This document shows, piece after piece, positions 23,160-35,215 of a stretch of DNA of 64,000 nt (within the stretch, counting starts at the first letter, position 1; each line of letters opens with the position of its first letter). The DNA is taken from NCBI GenBank assembly GCA_023376005.1, contig CM042157.1, forward strand, positions 52,919,853 through 52,983,852, written 5' to 3'. The notes under the pieces were generated by a model that was not told the DNA's origin, did no database searches, and was given only the letters and a program-made list of their open reading frames with translations. The DNA is from Doryteuthis pealeii (lineage: Eukaryota; Mollusca; Cephalopoda; Myopsida; Loliginidae). The translations under genes were made by a program, and so were the position numbers.

Positions 23160-23640
23160 CCAAAGGAAAGGTATGGTAACAATGCGGTTTGGCAACGGTA
23201 GTGTTGCAGGATTTGATGGATAGCACTGGATTTCAGCATCACACCATCTTAGGGACTCCAGCTCCTGATTTGTTTTCGGGGTTTTACTCCCCTAGCCTTT
23301 CCTTGAAAGGCAGCAGAGGTTTTGTGTTGGACTTTCCATTGACAGATGGGTTGCCGACAAAGGCTAAAGAGCCCATTCAAACCCATTTGGGGATCCATAT
23401 AAGTAGCAAGTGCTGTAATCCGTCTGTTGGTGTTCTTGAGAATGAAATGAGATTAGGGATATGGTATATTTGCATTTGTGTATCTGATAAGCAACAGTAC
23501 TTCGGGCTTTTTTTTTGGGGGGGGGTAGGTAAGTCCCCTAGAGGCGTGAAGATGGTTCTATTGTTTACTGCATTTATGCACACATATTCACACGTATACG
23601 TGAAACGTGCTCATTTATGTGGTTGTATTATCTAAGTTAC
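23160..23640 (+). other. Open frame of unknown nature, probably repeat-derived
   Basis: A 148-codon frame (23189-23635) starts in less AT-rich sequence (MATVVLQDLMDSTGFQ...) and has no domain I recognise. The segment near 23400 (AAGTAGCAAGTGCTG) and the one at 23641-23680 (ATTTAATGTTAAAATTCTGC) recur at about 24078 and 23931, so the region belongs to a dispersed repeat rather than a host exon. No splice-site support for an exon was found. Confidence 0.3.
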
Positions 23641-24594
23641 GACATGTCATTTAATGTTAAAATTCTGCTTGGAATGACTTGAGTCTACAAGCTTTTGCAT
23701 TTAACTGTTCGGTTGTCAGGGTAGAAGTCAATGGGGAGGGAACATGAAATAAAATAAAGAGTTAACAAAATGAATAGGTAAGAATTAATAAATTAGCAAG
23801 AAAAATTAATAAAAATAATTAATAAAAATAAAATTATAAAAACATATTTCCTTAAAACAGAAATGTGATGTGTATTTTCTACTTGCAAAAAACTGGAGTC
23901 GGGCTTGCAATGGTAATTTAACTGCCATTTAATGTTAAAATGCTGCTTGGAATGACTTAAATTAAAAGTAGATGTTATTGATGTCATGGAACAAAGAAAG
24001 ATAACTTTCCTCTTTCAAGAAAACCTTTTTGTGTGCCTGTGCATCTTCACACTTTTACGTTGGCAAGTGAAGAGAACAGCAAGTGCTGAAATAAACATCC
24101 TGAATACGTTTGTTGGCATTTGTGTTTGCATTGATTGTTAAGTTTAAAGCATATTTAACAGTTATTTTTTTTTATTTTAGATGTAATGTTTGCTAGTTTG
24201 TTAAATTTAGCACAAGGATAAAATTCATTAACAATGGCTTATAAAATTCTGACTTTATTCATGTGTAGAAAGTGTTAAGAAATCACACAAATATTTTTGA
24301 TTTAATTTGATCTCGAAACAAAAAAATAATTCTTCCACTTTAATTATTCAAACAAATACAGTATCCGATAAAGTAATTCATTGTATTGACTTGATCATAG
24401 TTAAACTAAGTTTTATATATTGACAGTTATTCCAGCCATTTGAATAATTGAGAGCAGATGATATAGATTTTTGAGTTATCTGAAAAATCATACAAAAAGA
24501 ATATAGAAAAAATATTGTAATTTCACATTGTGTATAATACACCCCTTTTGTACAGATTTTTAAGCCTACACAAGAACTAAATATTACTTTTTTT

Positions 24595-24625
<31 letters not shown>

Positions 24626-25325
24626 CAACCATTTGCATTGCCATATTTGAGATGGCAAGTCTGACAAAAGTTTCAAGTTATATCTATGGTCCAAACAATT
24701 CTGTTTTATACCACTAGAGAGAAATAGCCATTAGAATGCGTGCTTATTTATCATTTGTTTCTTCTGTTGTGAACTTCCTTTCATCAAAAGATTGTTGCAT
24801 TTTCATGTGAATATTTCCTTACCTTTGCTCTGAATACTGTGTAAACATTGTTTTGAAACCTGATATAAATTATTTTATATACGCTGGATAAAAAGTTAAA
24901 CAAATGTTATGTTTAGTGTAAATTTACTTGCTACACTTTCTAAAAAGTTAATGTGTATTATTCACAAGGGATGTCTTTTGTTTCTTGTTTTTTTCCAGAA
25001 TTTCATAGCAGAAAGTTAAGAGTGCATATTATACAAGATTAATTACAGTATTAGAAGAAAAAAAAACTCTGACAAAAAACTTTTCCACTGTGATTTTTAA
25101 AAAAAGTATCATTTTATTACTCAAAATAAATGAATTTCACTTTTTTTATTTAAAAATGTCTCTTTTACCTGGTTTATGCTCATTTTACATTCTGCGTGGT
25201 AAAGAAAATAATTTTTTTTTTTAATTAAAAAAAAAAAACAAATTATGTGTTCTGCTAGTATTTTGTCTATCTTAATAGTCAATTCTAATTTGCTATTTTC
25301 ATTTTGGTTATCATGTCTATTACAG
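23641..25325. other. Noncoding sequence upstream of the first visible ABHD2 exon
   Basis: Contains a short direct repeat (23641-23680 and 23928-23957), a T tract at about 24590-24626 and an A-rich tract near 25225. The branch/pyrimidine region of the 3' splice site lies just before 25326. The N-terminal exon expected for ABHD2 was not identified here. Confidence 0.45.
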
Positions 25326-25504
25326 CTACATTCCATCATTATTGTGGGGCAAAAATGGACATATCCAAACACTGGTGTGTGGTGTCCGCAGACGGAATCA
25401 AAACGTACACGACCTCAAAGAAAGGAAAGAGTTGACCATGGAAGATGGTGCCACAGTGACCTTTGATGTATTCCAGCCAACTCGACAACACCCAAAAGGA
25501 GGCG
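25326..25504 (+). CDS. ABHD2: ABHD2-like exon: WGK-GHIQT segment
   Basis: A 179-nt exon between TTACAG and GTAGGC splice sites, starting with one base of a split codon and ending with one. It encodes YIPSLLWGKNGHIQT, a charged linker, and then MEDGATVTFDVFQPTRQH. WGK-GHIQT followed by DGATxTFD is characteristic of ABHD2, a membrane-anchored serine hydrolase reported to cleave monoacylglycerols and to respond to progesterone in mammals. The segment precedes the hydrolase core. Start and upstream anchor exon are not visible. The minus-strand frame at 25339-25542 is its shadow. The next exon lies 18.8 kb away and the phases match, giving a GAT codon across the junction. Confidence 0.9.
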
Positions 25505-25633
25505 GTAGGCAATACCTTTTTTTCTTTAATCAAATAAAACAAGGATCAAAATAGTCTTCTTACTTGATTTATATTCGAAATACAAGTCGTCTTAAAGAAG
25601 AAGAAAACAAAAAACTTAGTAGTTTATTGGATC

Positions 25634-25752
25634 AAGGAAGAGATTTCTCGAGGGCATTAGTGCAAAGTGGAATACAAACAGCCTTGTCTTAGATTTGAAT
25701 TTGGGTTGCTCATTCCATTTCCTTATGATGATAACCATTACTTTAAGTGTGC
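25634..25752 (-). mobile_element. SINE class 1 head fragment, minus orientation
   Basis: On the minus strand, TGGTTATCATCATAAGGAAA and AAATTCAAATCTAAGACAAG match the class 1 head at 19163, with CTGTTTGTATTCCACTTTGC following. It lies just inside the giant intron. Confidence 0.6.
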
Positions 25753-27371
25753 TTCTTGAGACTTATTTTCAAGTTAACAATTGCGTGCTCTTACATTTTT
25801 ACTTGCATTTTCCCTATTTGTACTAGTCACCAGGCTTAATGGATGTGCCCCCTCACAATACCCTAGTGATATGGCTGTTCCTTTGACTGTCTGAACCTGC
25901 CCCTTTCTTTAGGGCCTCTCCTTGGTCTGTTTCCTGTTCTTCAATAACTTTTGGTTTGCATCTACTATTCAGATGAATTTTCAATCTTATATCTGCATAA
26001 TTTAGCCAAGTTCTTTTCCAGGATGTTATTCAATGAAGTGTTTATATGCAACCCCAAGATATTTACAACTTTGTTGCATGGCGCATAGCATTACTCCTTC
26101 CTCACATCCTGGTTGTCATTTCATAAAGCAGTAGAATTCTGTTGTTCATATAAACACAATGATAATCAAAAGAAAAGCAGTAATAATAAATAAAAAAAAA
26201 TAGAAATGCTTTTTTTTTTTTTTTTTTTTTTTCTTTCTTTTACAAGAAAAATTCTTTAATTAGAACTTCAATTCTGCCAGCATTTAAAACTTAATTACAA
26301 TTTAATTTTTCTATACTATTTAAATATATGAATTATCTTTCTAAATAACTCATTAGAATTCTCATTTGTATATATTTACCAAACTTTTCTGCCACAACCA
26401 ACGAAGGTGCATGAGTGCAGAGTGGTTATTCTCACAACTTGCTGTAAACGAGAAACAAAAAGATGTCTCACAGATTAGAAAATCAAGGTTTCAAATAATT
26501 ACTGAATAAAATATTTTCTTCACCAACCAAATAGAATTTAACTCCATCACCATTTTTAATCCATTATTTTATCATCACTTGATTAGGATTTTTCTCATTT
26601 TCTTTTTCAAATGCTAATTATTATTATTTTTTTAATTAATTTTTATTTTATTTTTTTTTTTGTGTAGAATTTCAGTATTTTCTATAATTAACAATCAATA
26701 AATCAAAATTGTATGTATACAAGTTGGATCATATTGGAATGTATGTGGATATGATTAGTTTTTTCCCCATCTTTTTTTTGGAAGTTTTGGTCAGTGTTTG
26801 TGCTCAGCTTTGCCACTGATACTTTCAAAAAAGGATTAAATAAATATATTTAAAAATTATTAGAAAGGAATACTTTAAATCCTATAACTGTATATAAGTT
26901 ATTAGTATTAAGAATATTTACTTGTAGCTATAATTGTTTACAAAGGATTTAGATTAGTTATTTGAAGCCATATAATAAAAAGACAGACTTTAATAAGAAC
27001 TTTTTTTTAAAATGTAAATATTTAGAGATAGTAAAATTCAATTTTTAGTCTCTTATGTATTTTTGCTGCTCCCCCTCATAAATTTTGTTCAGACTAAAAA
27101 AGATAAAAATGTTACTCCTATCAGAATAGAATATTGTTGTAGTTATGGCCTTGTTGACCATTTTGTGTCACCACCTGTTACAATCCATAACAGCTGAACA
27201 TATAACCTAAAATAATTGCTTTATATTATATAAGGTAGTTTTCTTCCAAGCAATCATTAAACTATAATCTCTAGCATAAAATTACATTATGATTTCACAC
27301 ATAAATGTAATTATTGTTGGAAATTTGATCTTTGCTTATCTGGTATTAGATATTACTTTGTTGAAATGATT
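25753..27371. other. Intron sequence, mostly unassigned
   Basis: T tracts near 26211-26231 and 26640-26660. Between about 26815 and 27290 some AT-rich blocks (GAATACTTTAAATCCTATAA, ATTATTAGAAAGGAATACTT) resemble the variable middle of family A, but the diagnostic 5' block is not visible. Confidence 0.35.
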
Positions 27372-28110
27372 AATACTAAGGTGATTCAAAAGTTTGGCAA
27401 TATTTTGGTACATGTTAGTTTGCAGTGCATATGTCACATGATATATCACTATCTACTTCAATGAATAAGTAAAAACTTCACAACTAGGAAGTATTAACTA
27501 ATATCTCCTAGAATGGACCTAAGAATTAGAATTATTGTCCCTGTCAATTAAAGAGTTTGGTTCAAAATTAACAAAGGTTATCTACATATTATTAATAGTC
27601 CAAATACAAGGACGAGTCAAAATATTTTGCAATATTTTAGTATGTGCTAGTTTGTGGTGTCTATATCATATGACTGAAGCAGCTCAAGGTGTGGAAGGTA
27701 CCCACTGTAGTTGATGGTGTCATGATAGTTTGTGTGCTGACATTGTGCATTGCTTCACCCTGTGTAGAATTTGAAAGCTGCAATGTAGAAATGAATTTGA
27801 ATGTGCAGTGTAGGAACATATACCTTAAAAGTTTCAACTGGTCCAAAAAGTGAATGTGCACTTGATCACAGTATAGTAACCAGATAGTTCAAGAAATTTC
27901 ACTTGGTTTGCAATAACCACAATGATGAAGCAAAATCAAGTAGCCCTTAAATCATGGACTACAAACTGTAGAGGCAAATCCAGAGAGTAGCACTCAGAGA
28001 GTATCAGGTGATGTAGTTCAGCAAAAGCACCTGGAGCTAACAAATTGTGCCTACTAAAATATTGCAAAACATTTGATTTAGCTTAGTACATTCTAGTATG
28101 TGATTTTTGT
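27372..28110. mobile_element. Remnant of a DNA transposon with AAAATATTTTGC-type ends
   Basis: GTCAAAATATTTTGCAATAT followed by TTTTAGTA at 27617-27644 is mirrored at about 28047-28076 (reversed: ATCAAATGTTTTGCAATATT then TTAGTAGG). A diverged direct copy of the left end is at 27379-27415. The interior (27645-28046) shows no clear transposase. The termini resemble Tc1/mariner-like ends but the assignment is weak. The minus-strand frame at 27661-27861 lies inside and has no recognised domain. Confidence 0.5.
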
Positions 28111-28705
28111 TGTATCTGATTTATGCAATAGATATTCAAATATTGGTGTATGTAGGATTTTATTAAAGGATACCCAAATTTTTTTTTTCCTCTCATAAAC
28201 TTTGTCAGATTTCATAAGATCTCAGTAAATTTATAAAAAAAAAGCCAAGAGACTTTTTGTTTTGGAGAGAAAATCCACATACACACCAGAATTAGCATAT
28301 AACCCATATGTGTAATGCTACTTTTTCAACTTTAAATAATACAGAACTGGATTTGTTGATATAATGTACAAGCCATTCCTATGATCATGTTACAGATAAG
28401 TTTCTTAGCCACCCAAGGTATTTTCCTAATGACACAGTTTTTATTTTAGAAGACAAAGTATGTTCTTAAGGGAAGTAAAAGAATGTTTGTGTTGTGTGTC
28501 TGACCAATTTTAAAGATTATATAAATTTTTTTCTTATAACATCAGTTAAGTGGGTGTGACTGACACATATTTGTATTAAAACTAGGTTTGTCTGTTGTAT
28601 CCAAGATGTTCTCATTTGTAGATTATAGGAGTAAACTGTAAGGTTCATGGCATAATTATGTAAGGCCAATTGTCTATCTAAATAAAGGTGAGGCATCTAT
28701 CTAAG
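28111..28705. other. Unassigned intron sequence
   Basis: Nothing recognised. Confidence 0.4.
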
Positions 28706-28850
28706 GTGGATATCATCATAGGAAATGAACTGATCACAGTTCAAATCCTCAAATCCTGAACCAAGCTGTTTGCATTTCAGTTCATGCTAATGCCCTTGAG
28801 AAAAGCATGAATCCATCTCGCCCCCACAGTTATAGTTGGTTAGACTGATT
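28706..28850 (+). mobile_element. SINE class 1 head fragment
   Basis: GGATATCATCATAGGAAATG, CAGTTCAAATCCTC, GCTGTTTGCATTTCAGTTCA and the ATGAATCCATCTCGCCCCCA block match class 1. A small internal duplication (TCAAATCC twice) is present and the 3' part is lost. Confidence 0.6.
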
Positions 28851-29092
28851 TCCTTCTGATGATAAATGATTGCAAATGCTACACTTTATTTAACTCCAGT
28901 GCACAATACCACATTGCTATATTGACCTGTTTTATATTTGTTTTAAAAGAAATAAGGAACTGTGAGAAAACTTTGTAAGGTTTGAAGAATTTTCATTATG
29001 CCTTTTATGATCCGATTGCTAATAATACTTCAATAAAATAGTTTTTCTCCACATACGTCTTCTTATATTGTTTCTTTCATTCTTTCTTTATA

Positions 29093-29735
29093 CTAGCAAA
29101 TATATGCACCCTCCGGGTGCAAGTATTTTAGTTAAATTTTATAATAAAATATCATATTAAATTAGAAAGGCTAATGAAACTGAATAAGAATGTAGATAAA
29201 AAGATTTTGAACAGAGGGGGTATGATTGAAAAATAGAACAACTTTGAAACTAACTCTTCCATCATTTTTCGTTACTCCCGTCTTTCAATGGTAAATTTTC
29301 CTAATTAAACTGTTTAGTTAAAATAGGAAGTAAAGAATAATATTACAGTTATTTCTTCTTGTTAAGGGATTTCATTTAAGATTTACTGAAGAGATTTTTG
29401 CTCATATTCAATAAGATAAACCGAAACAATTAGAAATCAATAATACTAAGCATATATTTATTAAAATCAATTTTTTAAGATCAATATGCAAATTAGGCTT
29501 CCCATTCATACTGTGAACTGCTATTTTGTTGTATATATAAATACAATTGCATGTTATTAGCATGTAGATATGGTCAACAGTGTAAGTAATGTAAAACAAT
29601 TTTATTAATAATTGAGGTTTAAATAAAAATAAAATCATGGAGAATATGATGTAAATAACTAAAGGAATTGTGACTTGTATAGTAATATAGTTTCGGTTAC
29701 AGACTGACAAACCCACAATCTCCATTATAATAAGA
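29093..29735 (-). mobile_element. Non-autonomous Helitron, family 1
   Basis: Very similar to 9721-10359 throughout. CTAG on the minus strand (29096-29093) with the GCACCC / GGGTGC hairpin just inside, TC start at 29735-29734 after an A, and T beyond CTAG. It lies in the giant ABHD2 intron, antisense to the gene. The minus-strand frame at 29408-29725 within it has no Helitron motif. Near-identity to the other copies suggests fairly recent activity of the family. Confidence 0.82.
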
Positions 29736-29829
29736 TATCAATTTGGGTCAAAAGAAGAAAAAAGCTTTCCTTTTAATGAAAATTTTTTTAATCTTAGATT
29801 TTGCAGAAATATGAATAATTTCAGGCTTT

Positions 29830-29839
<10 letters not shown>

Positions 29840-29893
<54 letters not shown>
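29840..29893. repeat. (TA)n microsatellite
   Basis: (TG)n about 29830-29840 continuing into (TA)n. The overlapping Tyr-Ile frames are artefacts. Confidence 0.95.
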
Positions 29894-29895
<2 letters not shown>

Positions 29896-32375
29896 ATTTT
29901 GGTATGTACGTGTCGACGTATAACAAAAAAACGGGAGGTCACTCAGAACGATATCAATGTGTATGCAAGATTTTGAATCTAACTAAGAAAAACTCCAAAT
30001 TTGGTTATTGATTTTTACTGATTAAGGGATTTAATCGATTAATTAATCCAAAATCCCCCAATTTGCGGAACTGTCCGTATATCAGCCCCTCCTGATAATA
30101 AAATATTGTCTCTGCCTGCTTATTGTTAAAGCGATAACAGCAGCGAAGTTTTGATTTTAATGAATTAATTTTGCCGTGTGAGCTCCGAATTTATGGCCTA
30201 TTTATGGTCCAATCTTTAATAATTTTTATATTGTTAGAAAGATAAGAAAATACTCTTTCAAAATATATAATTTGTGTGAGTTTTTATCAATTGAATCATT
30301 TTTTACAGTGAGTTAAAAAAATTAAAAAATGGCTTCGGATAGCCACACTGCCTATGATTATTGCGATACAAGCAGTGCAGTCTATACCAGTCAGATCGGA
30401 ATCTCTTTCCTATTTAGGATCTAATATTTAAAATATTTATATCTTTAGTAATAAGATGAAATAGTCTTTCTGAATATGTAATTTGTATGTGTTTTTATAG
30501 ATTAAATTATTTTTTACAGCGAGTTTGTCCATATTCTTAAATTGTACACTCATTTTAATTTTTGTAATGCATAAAAATTGTAGAAAATCAAAATTTACGC
30601 TTTACGGTTACATTATTAAAAAAATATTTTAATCGTAAATAACAGTATCATGAAAATCAGTTTACGTCATAAGTATGGTTACATATTTGTATAAATTAAA
30701 CTAAGATTTTCATTCGAATAAAATGACTTTTAATTCTTTAATTTATTTATTAATTTTTATTGTTAGTTTTAAAGGGTTAAAAATAACGATAAAATTGACG
30801 AATGTCCTTAGAAACTGTTTTTCTTTTGGTTCGTTAACTAATTATTTCTAAAACCACGATAAAAAAACAAAAACCAAGGTTACTAATACGGACAAAATCC
30901 GGTGTTTTATCTTTAGTCGAAGGCCCGACTGGAGATAAGTAGTCAATTATTTGTAAGACGAAATTTATTTCAAGTATTTCCGACAATATCCAGTTATTGG
31001 AACATTTCAAGAATTTTTTATATGTAAGTACGAAAAATTGTAAGCGCTTTGTTTATCAAAATGACATGATTCGTTAGTAAATTACCCGAAAAGTTGATAT
31101 CCCATAAAACAAAACAACTAACAACCAACATTTAAATTCTTATTCAAAATATTCCTCAGAATTTGCCTTACAAATTAAATTTTAAGTTTTATGATTTTAC
31201 TCTTTATTGTGAAGTCAATAAACATCGCTGAGTTTATAGTGCAACTTTTCAGTTCTGAAAAATTGGCATGTTTAAATAAGAGATTTCATAGGTGACATGT
31301 GAACTTTTATGAAAATTGTTGTTTTGTAATTAATACAAATTTTGTAATAAAACTAAATTTTAACTAGGGGGTTTTAGGGTTAGGGGTTAGGGATTGGGAA
31401 AATAAATAAATAATTAAAGCGGTTCCGATATGGGGGATCAATTTACTATAAACTTATACGAGGAAATGAGCACCCGTGAATACTAAAAAAATAAAGAACT
31501 TTTAAGAATTTTTTTTTACAATCTGATAGATTGGTGTGTAATTGATAATAATCAACTGAAGGAAAAAAAATTAGATGGGGGGGGGGTCCAGATAATCAGG
31601 TCCACCAAAACGTTTTTAAACAATGTCTTTAAAATACTAGGTACCACCAATTTTACCCTGTGAAATTTACCCACCCCCTATATTTAACACTATGAAACTT
31701 GCAGAAAAATTAATATTTTCTTGAAAAATGTTTTTCCATTTGAAAGAAAAAACATTAAATAAACTCCTGATGATTTTTTAAATTTTTTTCAGCTTACGGA
31801 AATAATGAAAATTATGATTGAAAAACAATGTTTTCATTTTTGCACTGTTAAATCAACTGAAATTTAACGTAGCTAAAAACAAGTTACGATAAGAGGTTTT
31901 TTAAAAAATTCTATGAAAAATCAATTATAAAATAATAACAAAATATTTCCGTTTTATTCAAGATAGCCTAAACTGATCAATTGGTGGTCCCTATAATAAG
32001 TTTTAAATAGTCTTAAGTTTTAGCAAAAATAGATATTTCAATACGAAGAATTTTAATTTTCGATTCTCAGCTTCTTTTTAAACTCAACATGCAATTAAGA
32101 ACTAAATGTGAATTGTTGTCATGTACAAAAAATTTAAAACAAAAACAAACAAATATACAAACGAATACTTTCAATTTGTTGTATAATAATATGAAATAAT
32201 TTTAAACTATAAAACAGAAAATACAAATCCGGAAATATACAAATTCTCAATGATTTTAGTTTCAAGAATTATTTTCCTCTTACCCCCTCTCTAACTACTG
32301 TCTTCCACTTTCTCTCTCACTCCCTGGTGATCCAAATTTCATTTTAGTCCGGTCATGGACCGGGTACTTTAGCTA

Positions 32376-32376
<1 letters not shown>
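29894..32376 (+). mobile_element. Helitron-bounded block, family 2 (3' end certain, 5' end unclear)
   Basis: The right end has a perfect hairpin CCGGTC-ATG-GACCGG (32349-32363), a ten-base spacer and CTAG (32373-32376) followed by T: a typical Helitron 3' end on the + strand, different in sequence from family 1. The 5' TC end could not be fixed and may lie anywhere from about 29737 to 30100. The interior carries two copies of the ACAG-ending module (30215-30315, 30420-30530) and a TTAGGGTTAGGGGTTAGGG stretch near 31375. No helicase coding was seen. A fragment with the same ATTTCCGTTT...TTCAAG block is at about 42050-42130. Confidence 0.6.

Positions 32377-32412
<36 letters not shown>
32377..32412. 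repeat. (TA)n microsatellite between two Helitron-like ends
   Basis: Directly follows the family 2 terminus and directly precedes the inverted terminus described next. Confidence 0.9.
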
Positions 32413-32413
<1 letters not shown>

Positions 32414-32760
32414 CAAAAAGTGACCCGTTGGGTCACCCGTTAAGCTCTCGCTAGATGATTAGGATTAGGAAAAAGAGTAGGATCTGCAAAAATATCATCT
32501 GCTTTTCATTTTAAAAACAAAATTAAAATTCATTAAACCGATAATTTAAGGTCAAATTTTTGTCTAAGTCGAAAAAGTAATATAATGAGCATCAGCAAAA
32601 AAGCAAAATATTACACATGTAATTTATTTTTGATACATTTAAAACAATGTTTTCGGTCAATTTAGATCAAGATGCCTGCCAGCTTAAAATCTCTAGACTG
32701 CAGATTCAATCCTGGTCAGGGGCAGCAGTAACATAGAATAATAATTAACATAGCTTAACA
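32413..32760 (-). mobile_element. Possible third Helitron end, decayed
   Basis: TAGCAAAAA followed by GTGACCC-GTT-GGGTCAC (32420-32436) has the layout of a minus-strand Helitron 3' end, with CTAG decayed to a TAG next to the (TA)n tract. The inner part to 32760 is AT-rich and its other end was not found. Confidence 0.4.
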
Positions 32761-32839
32761 CCTGTACCCCAGCTATGGTTAGTGGAATGAGAACAGGATA
32801 CCCCCGTGGGCTGAATATAGGGTTAGGTTCAAAGTTCCG

Positions 32840-32975
32840 TGATGGCTCCCTATTACAAGAAGGTTCCTGTGTCCGACAAGAAATACCTGAAGAAGCCCGG
32901 AGGGGACATCAGCCGAAACGCTGTACAGATAACAATGAAGACGAGGATAATAGTCTCAATAATACAAATAATGGT
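32840..32975 (+). repeat. Repeat D, plus orientation
   Basis: ACAAGAAATACCTGAAGAAG, then CAGCCGAAACGCTGTACAG and ATAACAATGAAGACGAGG match 18545-18790 and 52220-52375. Frames such as KKVPVSDKKYLKKPGGD read through it but stop soon after. Confidence 0.55.
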
Positions 32976-32984
32976 AATCTTTGC

Positions 32985-33405
32985 AGAGTTCCGTCCTGGC
33001 CTCCTGCCTCAAATACTGCTAGCTGCAGATTGCTGAAAAAACAACACCAACTACGATTGAAGTCCATAGCCAAAGCGGTATCACTTGAAAAAAAACCCCA
33101 AAAAAACAACCCCAACCCTAAACTCTAACCCCACCTCTGGTTAAAATTAAGTTTTATTACAAAATGTCTGGGTTCTGGGTTAGAAAAAACAGAGCCCAAA
33201 TTATTTATTTTCTCATGAAACTAATCCTAAACACCAAACCCAAACCCGAGTTTTTATTTTATTTTTTTTATTCAAGTAACACCGCTTCGGCTACAGACTT
33301 CAATCGTAGCTGGTGTTTTTTTTTTTCTTTCTTTCTTTTTTCTTTTACTGCAGCCACTGGCAAGACTTTTTTTGAGGCAGGGGGCCCGGGATGGTTCTCC
33401 GCGAA
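32985..33405. mobile_element. Foldback element with about 100-bp inverted arms
   Basis: Left arm about 32985-33090 and right arm about 33280-33405 are imperfect reverse complements. The best part is ACCAACTACGATTGAAGTCC...AAGCGGT (33048-33080) against its mirror (33283-33315), with CTGCCTCAAA near both outer ends. The loop carries AACCCTAAACTCTAACCCC and an AGAGCCCAAATTATTTATT block also seen near 12690. Overlapping frames on both strands are products of the palindrome. Confidence 0.6.
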
Positions 33406-34097
33406 GAGTACCAAAAAAAACAAAAAAAAATTTTTTTCTTCTATTTACACCTTCTGTCTTTGATACTATTTTCTGCATAAATAAAAAGTACTAATCACAT
33501 ATATACACACTGATATTTTGCACCCCAAACTAGAAAAAAATCAGAAAGTTTTAAAATAAAATAAAAATTAATTCATTGCTAAATCAACACTGAAAATTTA
33601 ATTATAATTGAATATTTCCCTGAGTTTTGGTACATTTTTTTTTTCAAACGTACGGGGTCAGTTGTATAAAAACAACAACGAATTGACCTAGTTAAAATTG
33701 AAATAGACAGTTTTATTTGCTCTTCAGTCACCTATAGAGAGGGACAAGCTCAGACGAGCGAAGTGGGTGTTGGAGTTCCCCTCCAACACCTACTTCGCTT
33801 GTGGCTGGCTGGCTGGCTTGGCTGCTGCTTTTACATGCTTTTTACATGCTTTGCACTCCCCTTCGATGCCAGGAAAGGGGAGTTAGAGGGAGTAAAAAAG
33901 AGGAGGGTGTATAAGCTAAAGACAGAAGAGTCAAGATTTGACTTAATTACAAATTACGACTAATTAAACCAATTAAAGTGGATTTTTTTAAACAATAGGT
34001 AGAGCTAAAACTAAGGAATAATTAGACAAATTTCGGGTGATCATGGTCACGAACAAAAAAGCCTTAAGACATTGCTAGCAGAAAATCTCAGCTTTAG

Positions 34098-34137
<40 letters not shown>

Positions 34138-34284
34138 AAATACACACAAGAGCTCGTACATGCACATGAATGCATATATACAAGGACCAAGGGGGTTGGT
34201 TGAAAGAATGAGTGGGGAACAAGGCGCATCAGACATGTTACGTAAGATGGATGAAAATAGACTTAGATAGAAAAAAAGAAAAAT
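33406..34284. other. Intron sequence with one strong hairpin
   Basis: Includes the hairpin at 33757-33799, a less AT-rich patch with GGCTGGCTGGCTGGCTTGGC (33807-33826), and a (TA)n tract at 34101-34134. No gene recognised. Confidence 0.4.
33757..33799. repeat. 19-bp hairpin with 5-nt loop
   Basis: 33757-33775 pairs with 33781-33799 through 18 Watson-Crick pairs and one G-T. The loop is TTCCC. The stem contains GGTGTTGGAG / CTCCAACACC. Unexplained by surrounding elements. Confidence 0.8.
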
Positions 34285-35215
34285 TTGAAATCTGCACCCA
34301 CCGACACCGAATTACTTGAAATTTGGCACAAATGTTCCCCTTCATGAGTTAGGAAAGTGTGCCGAATTATTTTGTCTTAAACCTTACAGTTCCGATTTTA
34401 GAGGGGGGGGTATAATTTTGCTATTTTGCCTCAAAATTAAGGCTGTGCGGTGTCGCAAAATCTCAGTGTTTTTTTTTTTGTTTTTTTTTTTAATTTTTAA
34501 AAAATACTTTCATACATTCAATATTTCTGAAATTTGGTATGTAAGACAAATAAGGACTGTAGAATCCAAATATCCAACTATTCTAACCCTATACCCGATA
34601 GAAAATTTTATTTTGCCCACCCAAATGCATGACTCCAAAATCAACAACTTTTCACCTATGTAGCTTACGGTCAGTCTATCGAAAATATATTCTCTTCAAT
34701 TTTCATAATATTTTTTTCTTAAAATCTACTATATCTGCCTAAGTTCATCAAAGAATTTTGTGTGGGGGTAAAGTCTACTTTAGAAGATATGAACCTGCCA
34801 AGTTCAGAGTTTTTTTCCTATGTATGTGCAGGATTTCAGTGAAAGATTATAATTAAAGACAATCATCCTAATGCTCCATGAACTCTCAAATGTTGATATT
34901 GAGCTCGGTGACTTCTTAAACTATTCAATAATATTGTTTTTATCAATTAAAAAAAAAAAAAAAACCAAATTAAATACGAGGTGAGTCAAAAAGTAATGCC
35001 ATTTTGTTTAGTACAGGTATAATTACCGACACAGGAACATGTATCATGAATTAAGATGAAGTTGGTCCTCTGTGGATCACCTCCCTACTTTCCCACAGTC
35101 ACTGTTTTTTTTTTCAATAGCAATGTTCCACCTTCAAATGAGAGTATGTATCCCTATTCTGTTAACTGTTCTTTGAGCCACTTCTTCACTACAGATTTTA
35201 CTTTGTTTATTTTTT

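Noticed and set aside
23189..23635. 148-codon + strand frame considered as the missing N-terminal ABHD2 exon
   Set aside because: No membrane-anchor or family motif, no fitting donor site, and parts recur nearby as a repeat.
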